Origin: an uncultured Methanobrevibacter sp.
Lineage (GTDB): Archaea > Methanobacteriota > Methanobacteria > Methanobacteriales > Methanobacteriaceae
Length of the DNA stretch: 16,598 nucleotides
Assembly: GCF_937898925.1 (NCBI RefSeq)
Contig: NZ_CALDKF010000074.1
Coordinates: 1-16,598, forward strand
Direction: 5' to 3'
Position 1 is the first letter of the stretch; each line of letters starts with the position of its first letter. Made by a program: the position numbers and the translations under genes. Shown piece after piece: positions 6,695 to 13,976 of this stretch. The notes below the pieces were generated by a model. It worked only from the letters and a program-made list of their open reading frames with translations. It made no database searches and was not told where the DNA came from.

Positions 6695-9589
6695 TGCATT
6701 CTCTTCAACTAACTCCTTTGCATGAGCAGTTATATTCTCGCTTAAGACTTCTTTTAAGAAATCACCAGTATAAGTACCGGATTCAGCAATCTCTTCAGGT
6801 GTTCCAGTAGCAATGACTTCTCCACCGCCATCTCCACCTTCAGGACCTAAATCGATGATATAATCTGCTGTTTTAATAACATCCAGGTTATGTTCAATAA
6901 CGACAACGGAGTTACCTGCATCAGTTAATCTGTTTAAAACGTTTAATAATTTCTTAATGTCATCAAAATGAAGACCTGTAGTAGGTTCATCCAATATGTA
7001 TAATGTTTGACCAGTGCTGGATTTGGATAGCTCTTTAGCTAATTTCACCCTTTGTGCTTCACCTCCAGAGAGAGTTGTAGCAGGCTGTCCTAACTTAATA
7101 TAGCCTAAACCTACATCATACAATGTTTGAAGCTTTTTAGCTATTCTTGGAACATTTTCAAAGAATTTCAATGCTTCTTCCACAGTCATTTCCAATACTT
7201 CATAGATATTCTTTCCTTTATAACGGATATCTAATGTCTCATCATTGTATCTTTTACCTTTACAGACTTCACATGGAACATAAACATCAGACAGGAAGTG
7301 CATTTCTATCTGTATGATACCATCACCATAACAGGATTCACATCTTCCTCCTTTTACATTGAAACTAAATCTTCCAGGCTTATATCCTCTGGCCTTAGAT
7401 TCCGGAGTGTCAGCGAATAGCTCTCTGATAGGAGTGAATACCCCTACATATGTAGCAGGATTTGAACGTGGAGTTCTACCAATAGGAGTTTGGTCTATTC
7501 TAATGATCTTATCGATATTTTCTATTCCTTCAATGTAATCATGCTTTCCAGGATGCAAATACTTCTTGTTTATGATGGTTGATAATCCTTTATACAAGAC
7601 CTGATTGATTAAACTACTTTTTCCAGAACCACTTACACCAGTAACGCATGTAAAGACTCCTAATGGAATATCCACATCAACATTCTTAAGATTATTCTCT
7701 CTAGCACCTTTAACAGTTAGGAACTTGCCATTACCAGGTCTTCTTTCTGTATTGATTGGAATTGTTTCCCTTCTTGACAAGTATTTTCCAGTGATGGAGT
7801 CTGGAGAGTTCATAATCTCTTCGGGACTTCCTTCAGCAATGATTTTTCCACCATGCTCACCAGCACCCGGACCTATATCAATAACATAATCTGCAGACAA
7901 TATTGTCTCTTCATCGTGCTCTACAACGATTAATGTGTTTCCAATGTCTCTTAAATGCTTTAAAGTACCAATTAACTTCTTATTATCCCTTTGGTGAAGA
8001 CCGATACTTGGCTCATCCAAGATATATAAAACACCAACAAGTCCGGAACCGATTTGGGTAGCAAGTCTTATTCTCTGTGCTTCTCCACCGGATAAAGTAC
8101 CTGAAGACCTTGACATTGTAATATAGTCCAATCCTACATCAACAAGGAACTTCAATCTTGCCTTGATTTCCTTTAAGATCTCTTTTCCAATGAAAAGCTG
8201 TCTTTCTGTAAGCTCCAAATCCTGGAAGAATTGATAACTGTCCTTAATGGACAAGTCACATACATCCATGATGTTCATATCACCTACAGTAACTGCCAAA
8301 ACCTCTGGACGAAGCCTTCTTCCACCACAAACAGGACATTTGCGGTCGCTCATGAATTTAGAGATATAACTTCTATTGTAATTGGATTTGGTTTCAATGT
8401 ATAATCTTTCCATTCTTGTAATTACACCTTCAAACTTACGGTTGACTCTGTAAGATCTGTTTCTTCTTTTAAAGGCGAATGCAACCTTTTCATTTGAACC
8501 ATAAAGAATTATGTGCTGCTCTTCTTCAGTTAAATCCTTAAATGGAGTATCCATGCTAAATCCGAAGTGATCAGCAACTGCCTTAAGCATTTGATAATAG
8601 TAATTTTCCTTTTTAGTAGATTTTGACCATGGAACGATTGCCCCATCATTTAAGCTTAAGTTCTTATTTGGCACAATCAAGTCAGGATCCATTTCCATTT
8701 TGGTACCTATTCCATTACATTCAGGACATGCCCCTTGAGGAGCATTGAATGAAAACATACGAGGTGTCAATTCCTGGAAACTTATGCCACAGTTAGTACA
8801 TGCAAAGTCTTCGGAATAGGTTTTTTCATATGTGGATTCATTTCCTTCATCATCCCTTTTATTAAACATAACAGTTACAAGACCTTCTGCAAAATTACAA
8901 GCGGTTTCTACAGAATCTGATAACCTTCTTTGGAAGTCGATTCCTTCCCTGATGACAAGCCTATCCACTACCAATTCAATATTGTGTCTGAAGTTTTTTC
9001 CAAGCTCAATATCCTCATCGAGACCTCTTATTTCACCATCTACACGTACTCTGACAAAACCTTTCTTTCTAAAGTCTTCTAAAATGTCCTTATGCTCACC
9101 TTTACGGTCTTTTACAACAGGAGCAAGCACATGTATCTTAGTTCCTTCTCCCTCTTCAATAATGGATTCTGTTATCTGACCAATGGTTTGATGAGATATT
9201 TCCCTTCCACATTTAGGACAATGTGGAATTCCGATTCTTGCATACAATAAACGCAAGTAATCATAAATTTCTGTAATGGTACCTACTGTTGATCTTGGAT
9301 TAACCTTTGTAGTTTTTTGGTCTATTGAAATTGCAGGTGATAATCCTTCAATATAATCAACTTCAGGCTTTTTCATTTGGCCTAAAAACTGTCTTGCATA
9401 AGCTGATAATGATTCAACATATCTACGCTGTCCTTCAGCATAAATGGTGTCGAATGCAAGGGTTGATTTACCTGAACCACTTAAACCTGTAACCACAACA
9501 AATTGGTCCCTTGGTATGGATAAATCAATGTTTTGGAGGTTATGTTCTCTTCCTCCTTTTAATATAATGTTCTTTCTTTCGGTACTCAT
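6686..9589 (-). CDS. uvrA: Excinuclease ABC subunit A
   Basis: UvrA is the damage-recognising ATPase of bacterial-type UvrABC excision repair; it acts in the cytoplasm as a dimer that loads UvrB at lesions. Both ABC ATPase modules are complete: Walker A GLSGSGKS near residues 35-42 and GVSGSGKS near 650, and signatures LSGGEAQRIRLA near 498 and LSGGEAQRVKLA near 836, each followed by LYILDEP. Zinc-binding pairs are intact: CPKC near 124, CTNC/CPEC near 262-288, and CESC/CEVC near 749-774. Length (967) is about normal. Two ATG codons lie side by side at 9592 and 9589. The second (MSTERKN) is preferred because it leaves the usual 4 nt after GGTGA, whereas the first leaves only 1. UvrA in archaea is confined mainly to mesophilic methanogens and haloarchaea and is thought to have come from bacteria. 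uvrB and uvrC are not in this window, although they are often close by in relatives. Confidence 0.97.
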   Translation of the reverse strand: MSTERKNIILKGGREHNLQNIDLSIPRDQFVVVTGLSGSGKSTLAFDTIYAEGQRRYVESLSAYARQFLGQMKKPEVDYIEGLSPAISIDQKTTKVNPRSTVGTITEIYDYLRLLYARIGIPHCPKCGREISHQTIGQITESIIEEGEGTKIHVLAPVVKDRKGEHKDILEDFRKKGFVRVRVDGEIRGLDEDIELGKNFRHNIELVVDRLVIREGIDFQRRLSDSVETACNFAEGLVTVMFNKRDDEGNESTYEKTYSEDFACTNCGISFQELTPRMFSFNAPQGACPECNGIGTKMEMDPDLIVPNKNLSLNDGAIVPWSKSTKKENYYYQMLKAVADHFGFSMDTPFKDLTEEEQHIILYGSNEKVAFAFKRRNRSYRVNRKFEGVITRMERLYIETKSNYNRSYISKFMSDRKCPVCGGRRLRPEVLAVTVGDMNIMDVCDLSIKDSYQFFQDLELTERQLFIGKEILKEIKARLKFLVDVGLDYITMSRSSGTLSGGEAQRIRLATQIGSGLVGVLYILDEPSIGLHQRDNKKLIGTLKHLRDIGNTLIVVEHDEETILSADYVIDIGPGAGEHGGKIIAEGSPEEIMNSPDSITGKYLSRRETIPINTERRPGNGKFLTVKGARENNLKNVDVDIPLGVFTCVTGVSGSGKSSLINQVLYKGLSTIINKKYLHPGKHDYIEGIENIDKIIRIDQTPIGRTPRSNPATYVGVFTPIRELFADTPESKARGYKPGRFSFNVKGGRCESCYGDGIIQIEMHFLSDVYVPCEVCKGKRYNDETLDIRYKGKNIYEVLEMTVEEALKFFENVPRIAKKLQTLYDVGLGYIKLGQPATTLSGGEAQRVKLAKELSKSSTGQTLYILDEPTTGLHFDDIKKLLNVLNRLTDAGNSVVVIEHNLDVIKTADYIIDLGPEGGDGGGEVIATGTPEEIAESGTYTGDFLKEVLSENITAHAKELVEENASK

Positions 9590-9652
9590 CATTTCACCAT
9601 TGATATTATTTTAAATTTTATTTATAAGATTAAATTGTTTATTATTATTAAA

Positions 9653-9688
9653 TTTTATATAAAAATTTGTCTTTTAGTATATAAATCT
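9653..9688 (-). promoter_or_regulatory. Putative uvrA promoter element shared with htpX
   Basis: Read on the minus strand this contains AGATTTATATACTAAAAGA followed by TTTATATAAAA, including TATA-box-like TTTATATA twice. It matches about 30 of 36 positions of the element at 10959-10994 upstream of htpX, at nearly the same distance (about 80 nt) from the start codon. Confidence 0.5.
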
Positions 9689-9706
9689 TAGTAGCAAGAG
9701 CTTTTG

Positions 9707-9751
9707 AAAACTAATAAATTAGTTTTTAATTATACAAACTAATATTAGTTT
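9707..9751. promoter_or_regulatory. Two adjacent palindromes upstream of uvrA, candidate operator
   Basis: AAAACTAAT-AA-ATTAGTTTT (9707-9726) and the perfect palindrome AAACTAATATTAGTTT (9736-9751) carry the same half-site and are centred 27 bp apart. They lie just upstream of the putative uvrA promoter element, where a dimeric regulator could act. Confidence 0.45.
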
Positions 9752-9850
9752 TACTATTATATAAATATATGTTATTTTAAAAAATTATAAAAAATTGTAA
9801 GATAAAATGTTAAAATTATCTTAAAAAATCAAGAATTATTAAAAAAAATA

Positions 9851-9954
9851 TTAAAAAAATTAAAAAATATTAAAAAATATTAAAAAATATTAAAAAATAT
9901 TAAAAAATATTAAAAATTATTAAAAAAGATTAGTTATTATCTGCTAATCTTTTT
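9851..9954 (-). terminator. htpX terminator: hairpin over the stop codon and 10-bp T-rich tandem repeat
   Basis: AAAAAGATTAG (9923-9933) and CTAATCTTTTT (9944-9954) form a perfect 11-bp stem with a 10-nt loop; the htpX stop (9930-9932) is in the left arm. Beyond it lie eight 10-bp blocks (9851-9930), five of them identical (TAAAAAATAT on the plus strand). On the minus strand these give regularly spaced runs of six T, a multi-tract terminator. Confidence 0.65.
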
Positions 9955-10892
9955 ATTCTTTTAAGCATATCTGGGTGTGTAGACAATAATTCCATAATCT
10001 TATTGGAAGTACCTACATTGACTTTAGAATCTCTTAACACATTTAGCTCTTCTGCACTGATAGTGCCGTCATGATCTAAATCTAATTGAGCTAAATTATC
10101 GAACTCATTTCTTGCATTGGAGATGTCAGTCAAGAAAAATGCCTTTGTTCCTTCAATGTCCTTGATTTCAGATTGTGGAACTCTAGCTGCGCCATAAACC
10201 AATTTGTATAAGGCAGAAGCTAATTTTTCAGGTCTGCAACCTAATTCTACACTTCCTGCATCTGCATAATATTCTCTTATTCTTGAAATGAAGAGTACAA
10301 TCAATTGTCCTAAGAAGTAAGCAATTAATGCCAATACACCTAAAATTGCTCCTCCATTGTCATTATCCCCTCCACCAGAAAACATAAGTGAGAAAGACAA
10401 GTAGTAACAGATTAATGGAATTGCACTGACTATAGTGGTAATTGCCATGTCATTATGCTTAATGTGGGATATTTCATGTCCTAAAACCGCTTTAAGCTCT
10501 TCATGATCAAGCAAACCAAGGATTCCTTTAGTAACGCATACATGTCCGCTACGTTTGGATCTGCCGTAAGCGAATGCATTAGGAACCATAGTGTTTGAAA
10601 TACCTACTTTAGGTTTAGGAATATTTGCAGCCATAGCCAATTCTTCAATCATTTGGTGAAGTTCAGGAGCTTCAGCTTCGCTTAATTGGTGAACTCCCAT
10701 TGAACTTTCGACAATCTTTGGACCAAATAAGTATTGCAAGAATAAAACAGCTATACCTGCAATTGCATAGAATCCATAAAAGCCTCCATAACCTAGGAAA
10801 TTACCGGCAAGCATGATTAAAACATATAGTAAACCGAACATTACTAGCATGGAAAGCCATAATCTTAATTTAAGTTTCCAAGTTCCTTTCAT
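9930..10892 (-). CDS. htpX: HtpX family membrane zinc metalloprotease with an EF-hand loop
   Basis: An M48-family protease of membrane-protein quality control, 320 residues. Two N-terminal membrane segments lie at about 11-31 and 38-56. The zinc site is HEISH (H139, E140, H143), with the third ligand expected at E207 in SRIREYYADAGS. A second pair of hydrophobic segments lies at about 151-171 and 182-203. The family C-terminal block STHPDMLKRI is at 304-313. Unusually for bacterial HtpX, residues 271-282 (DLDHDGTISAEE) form a complete EF-hand calcium loop (D271, D273, D275, G276, I278, E282) in the soluble part. I believe related methanobacterial HtpX proteins carry a similar stretch, but this was not checked. 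The ATG at 10892 follows a weak GGGGT element. The gene lies 110 bp behind rfcL and 340 bp before uvrA, with its own probable promoter. Confidence 0.95.
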   Translation of the reverse strand: MKGTWKLKLRLWLSMLVMFGLLYVLIMLAGNFLGYGGFYGFYAIAGIAVLFLQYLFGPKIVESSMGVHQLSEAEAPELHQMIEELAMAANIPKPKVGISNTMVPNAFAYGRSKRSGHVCVTKGILGLLDHEELKAVLGHEISHIKHNDMAITTIVSAIPLICYYLSFSLMFSGGGDNDNGGAILGVLALIAYFLGQLIVLFISRIREYYADAGSVELGCRPEKLASALYKLVYGAARVPQSEIKDIEGTKAFFLTDISNARNEFDNLAQLDLDHDGTISAEELNVLRDSKVNVGTSNKIMELLSTHPDMLKRIKRLADNN

Positions 10893-10958
10893 ATTAAAAC
10901 CCCTATGTTTTATTTGAATAATCTTGATAAATTTTTAATTTTAATTTTATTATATTAT

Positions 10959-10994
10959 TCTTTTATAAATATTGCTCTTTTAGTATTTAAATCT
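10959..10994 (-). promoter_or_regulatory. Putative htpX promoter element shared with uvrA
   Basis: On the minus strand AGATTTAAATACTAAAAGA is followed by ATTTATAAAAG. TTTAAATA or TTTATAAA could serve as TATA box. The block lies between the rfcL stop and the htpX start, about 80 nt before the htpX ATG, as in uvrA, and suggests htpX is transcribed independently of rfcSL. Confidence 0.5.
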
Positions 10995-11002
10995 ATCATA
11001 AA

Positions 11003-12589
11003 TTAGAAACTGAATAAGGTGGTTTGTCCCTTATCTAGTTGTTCTTCTTTTTTATCTTTTTTATCTTCTTCAGATTTATCATCAGAAGATTTCTTTTTCC
11101 TTAATTTTGATTTAGGACCATTGCTTAATGAGTATTCATTAGCTATTTCATCCAATTCAGCATCATCGAAATCATCAAAGATATCTATTACAGTACTGTT
11201 CTTATGGGAATCGATATCATCAATCTCTTCTTCAATGAAATCAGGCTCATTATTTTCCAATTCTTGAGGTGGAATCTCTCTAAAAATACCATCTTTAATG
11301 GTTTTTCTCCATTCTTCTTTTTCCTCTTCCCTCATTTCAGCCTTGACCTTTTCCATCTTGTTTATGACGGATTTTGGAATCTTTTTCTTTCTGAAGAATT
11401 TGATCTCATCATCTTCAAGCTCTAAAAAGTCTGAAATTTCCCAAGCAACCTCATCATTTTCAAACATTATTTCAAAGTATGGGAAAATGGTATAAGCCAC
11501 TTGAAGTGAAACATGCATCTTTTCTTCCATTTTAGAAGCTATTTGGTCTCTTAAAGCTCTTTTACCACGGGTTCTTCCCATCATGGAAAATGCCATTGGG
11601 CTTACAACCTTGCTGAACTTACGATAAGTGTCCCTTTTTGATACTGATACACCAACACCCATAAAGTCTGATGCATATTTCCAGTAACCGTAATATTGGC
11701 TGGAACGGGTTCTTCCAAAGTATAGATCCGCTTGAGAAATCATTTCATAAGCTTTCTGAACTTCTCTATTGCTTTCATATTCCCTTGGGATGTTTTCAGC
11801 TATATATTCCATAACCAATGTTGGATCCTCATTGTTTTCAAACAAAGAACGCTTTACATGTTCAGGATTCTTGCTTTTCAATACCCTTGTTACAGTGTCA
11901 AAAATGGTACTTGTATTGTCCTTTTGGCTTGTTGAATCAAGAGCCTCTTCTGTAAGCTCCCCTCCATTTTCAACAAGAGCTTGCAAGGTATTCACTGCTG
12001 AACGCAAATCTCCACTGGACCTTTTGGATAATTTCATCAAAACATCCTTATCAACATTTATTTCCTCATTCTTAAGCACTACATCACGTAAATATTTATT
12101 GATTGAAGGAGATTTGATCTTGTCCATTTTAATGACTTGGGCATTTTTCTTTATAGTGGTTAATTTATTGCTGTAAAAATCATTAGCCATCATTACTATA
12201 GGCTGTTTGCTTTCCTTAATGATTTTATTTAATGCTTTAGTTCCGCCCCTATCATTGGTTCCATGAATACCATCCACTTCGTCCATTATGATCAATTTAC
12301 GGTTATTTCCAAATAGTGAATAGGTATTTGCTGATTCCCCAATGGTTGTCATCAATAAATCATGTGAACGCTTGTCACTTGCATTGAGCTCTATATATTC
12401 AGAGAATTCATCAGCAATGATATGAGCTATTGTGGTTTTACCAGTTCCTGCTGGTCCTATAAGCAATAAAGGTGGTTGTGGTTCTCCATTTTTCCACTTT
12501 TCAACCCATTTTTGGATAATTGCCTTTTGCTTTACATTACCGACTACATCATCAAAACTCTTTGGTCGGTATTTATCTGTCCATAACAT
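11003..12589 (-). CDS. rfcL: Replication factor C large subunit
   Basis: Large subunit of the archaeal clamp loader, 528 residues, which with four RfcS subunits opens and loads PCNA at primer ends. An AAA+ domain fills the N-terminal third: Walker A GPAGTGKT at 45-52, Walker B LIIMDEVDG around D103/E104. It lacks the SRC arginine-finger motif, as usual for the large subunit. A helical collar domain follows. Residues about 455-520 are a charged, probably disordered tail rich in Asp, Glu and Lys. The last seven residues QTTLFSF (522-528) form a PCNA-interacting peptide (Q-xx-L-xx-F). No intein interrupts the gene. The ATG at 12589 has an AGGT element upstream. The start lies 92 bp behind the rfcS stop on the same strand, so the two subunits are probably co-transcribed. 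Confidence 0.97.
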   Translation of the reverse strand: MLWTDKYRPKSFDDVVGNVKQKAIIQKWVEKWKNGEPQPPLLLIGPAGTGKTTIAHIIADEFSEYIELNASDKRSHDLLMTTIGESANTYSLFGNNRKLIIMDEVDGIHGTNDRGGTKALNKIIKESKQPIVMMANDFYSNKLTTIKKNAQVIKMDKIKSPSINKYLRDVVLKNEEINVDKDVLMKLSKRSSGDLRSAVNTLQALVENGGELTEEALDSTSQKDNTSTIFDTVTRVLKSKNPEHVKRSLFENNEDPTLVMEYIAENIPREYESNREVQKAYEMISQADLYFGRTRSSQYYGYWKYASDFMGVGVSVSKRDTYRKFSKVVSPMAFSMMGRTRGKRALRDQIASKMEEKMHVSLQVAYTIFPYFEIMFENDEVAWEISDFLELEDDEIKFFRKKKIPKSVINKMEKVKAEMREEEKEEWRKTIKDGIFREIPPQELENNEPDFIEEEIDDIDSHKNSTVIDIFDDFDDAELDEIANEYSLSNGPKSKLRKKKSSDDKSEEDKKDKKEEQLDKGQTTLFSF

Positions 12590-12634
12590 AATTGTTACCT
12601 GAAATTAAATATAATTCATAAAAATTACTTAATA

Positions 12635-12693
12635 AAATTCTTATATCCAATATCTCTTAGATTCATAGATTCATTGACTTTCTATAAGAATTT
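12635..12693 (-). promoter_or_regulatory. Inverted repeat spanning the rfcS stop and the rfcS-rfcL spacer
   Basis: AAATTCTTATA (12635-12645) and TATAAGAATTT (12683-12693) are perfect 11-bp complements separated by 37 nt. The right arm overlaps the last rfcS codons and its stop (12682-12684). In the transcript a T-rich stretch follows the stem. It could be a partial terminator, a processing site or an mRNA-stabilising fold between the two clamp-loader genes. Confidence 0.4.
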
Positions 12694-13626
12694 AGCCAAT
12701 AATGCCTCTAATTGGATTCTTGGATTCGCTCCTTCCCTTATTCTGAAGTCTGTTTCAGCTATTGCTCCAATTAGATTCATATAGATATCCCCATCCATTT
12801 GACCATTCATCACTCTGGAAGAGACATCCTGGTAAATCTGATTAACCATATCTTCTCCGCTTGTACCTTGCATGATCATCACTTCCCTTAGGATATCACG
12901 GGATTTCATAAAGTCTCCCATTAAAGCTGCATTGACCATTTTCTTTATTTCCTGTGGTTTTGCTTTGGATACAACTTCAAATACATGATCTTCAGTGATT
13001 GAACCGGTAGATGCTGCTGATTGCAACATATTGACGGATTTACGCATATCTCCTTCTGCAAAATTGACTATTGTAGTTATTGCCTCATCCTCATATTGGC
13101 AACCTTCAGCTTCTGCAATATATTTTAATCTATCAGCTATTTCTTCTGCTTTGATTGGTGTGAATCTGAATATAGCACATCTGGATTGGATAGGATCAAT
13201 TATTTTAGATGAATAGTTACAGGAAAGTATGAATGATGCGGTTTTTGTATACATTTCCATTTCACGTCTTAAAGCATGCTGTGCGTCCTTAGTCATATTG
13301 TCCACTTCATCAAGGAAGATGATTCTGAATGGAGCTCCAACAGGTTTTAAACGGCAGAAATTCTTGATGTTTGTTCTTACAGTTTCTATTCCTCTTGCAT
13401 CGGATGCATTCAATTCCAAGAAGTTTTGTCTCCAGTACTCACCTAAAATTGATTTGACAAGTGCAAGAGCAGATGTTGTTTTTCCTACCCCTGCAGGACC
13501 AGTAAACATTAAGTTTGGCATGCTTCCTTCTTCCACATATTGCTTTAATCTGCTTACAATATGCTTTTGTCCAACAACATCATCTAAAGTTTGCGGTCTG
13601 TATTTTTCTACCCAAGGTCCTAACAT
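12682..13626 (-). CDS. rfcS: Replication factor C small subunit
   Basis: Small subunit of the archaeal clamp loader, 314 residues. All AAA+ features of an active RFC subunit are present: EKYRPQTLDDVVGQ at the N-terminus, Walker A GPAGVGKT at 43-50, Walker B FLDEVDN with D106/E107, sensor 1 SCN near 135-137 and the SRC arginine-finger motif at 148-150. A helical collar domain fills the remainder and ends LEALLAKFL. Several archaeal RfcS genes carry inteins at the Walker A site; none is present here. The ATG at 13626 is preceded by GTGAT with a 3-nt spacer. The gene is the first of the rfcS-rfcL pair and lies 350 bp behind the zinc-ribbon gene, which has its own terminator, so rfcS should have its own promoter in that spacer. 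Confidence 0.98.
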   Translation of the reverse strand: MLGPWVEKYRPQTLDDVVGQKHIVSRLKQYVEEGSMPNLMFTGPAGVGKTTSALALVKSILGEYWRQNFLELNASDARGIETVRTNIKNFCRLKPVGAPFRIIFLDEVDNMTKDAQHALRREMEMYTKTASFILSCNYSSKIIDPIQSRCAIFRFTPIKAEEIADRLKYIAEAEGCQYEDEAITTIVNFAEGDMRKSVNMLQSAASTGSITEDHVFEVVSKAKPQEIKKMVNAALMGDFMKSRDILREVMIMQGTSGEDMVNQIYQDVSSRVMNGQMDGDIYMNLIGAIAETDFRIREGANPRIQLEALLAKFL

Positions 13627-13976
13627 ATTATCACTTTATAATCATTAATTTCATTTGTTTTTTAAATTAAACAGTTTTAAATCATTTTTAAGATTTAAAA
13701 TTTTTATTTGGAAAATACTTAAAATATATTTTTTTATACTATATATAATATGATTTTCATATTTTTTAAAACTTATTATTTTTATAGATAATCAAGAAAT
13801 TTTCAATGAAATTTTAATAAAAAACTTAAAGAATTTTCATAAAAAAACTTAAAAATAAGTTAAAAATAGTAAAAATAACTGGAATAATAAAATAATTAAA
13901 AAAATTAAAATAATTAAAATAATTGAATAAAAAAAGAATAGAGAATAAAAATTCTCTAAAAGTTAAAATATTTACT
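13627..13976. other. 350-bp spacer between the zinc-ribbon gene and rfcS
   Basis: No coding frame is supported. The right end carries the terminator of the zinc-ribbon gene (13928-13958). The middle is a run of short near-repeats of AATTAAAA and TTAAAAATA. The rfcS promoter must lie in about 13650-13760, where several TATA-like A/T runs occur, but I could not pick one with confidence. Confidence 0.5.
13928..13958 (-). terminator. Hairpin plus T-tract terminator of the zinc-ribbon gene
   Basis: TAGAGAAT (13939-13946) and ATTCTCTA (13951-13958) form a perfect 8-bp stem with the loop AAAA, 19 nt past the stop codon. On the minus strand the stem is followed at once by TTCTTTTTTTATT. Confidence 0.7.

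Larger units (their letters stand above)
9593..9929. other. 337-bp spacer between htpX and uvrA: promoter, palindromes, T-rich repeat
   Basis: No coding frame is supported. From the uvrA side it contains an A/T-rich leader, the element shared with htpX (9653-9688), two ATTAGT/ACTAAT palindromes (9707-9726 and 9736-9751), and a 10-bp tandem repeat that forms the T-rich transcript end of htpX (9851-9930). Confidence 0.6.

Noticed and set aside
7605..9179. Plus-strand open frames within uvrA (7605-7889 and 8832-9179)
   Set aside because: Both are antisense to conserved UvrA motifs.
9851..9930. Possible CRISPR array from the regular repeats
   Set aside because: Units are only 10 bp, contiguous and A/T-only, with no spacers and no cas genes.
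11769..12176. Plus-strand open frame of 135 codons over rfcL
   Set aside because: Shadow of rfcL; Ser/Phe-rich with no start signal.
12682..13626. Intein in the clamp-loader genes
   Set aside because: Walker A regions of both rfcS and rfcL read straight through at normal length, with no intein splice motifs.
13229..13648. Plus-strand open frame of 139 codons over rfcS
   Set aside because: Lies opposite the well-supported rfcS AAA+ motifs and has no family features.
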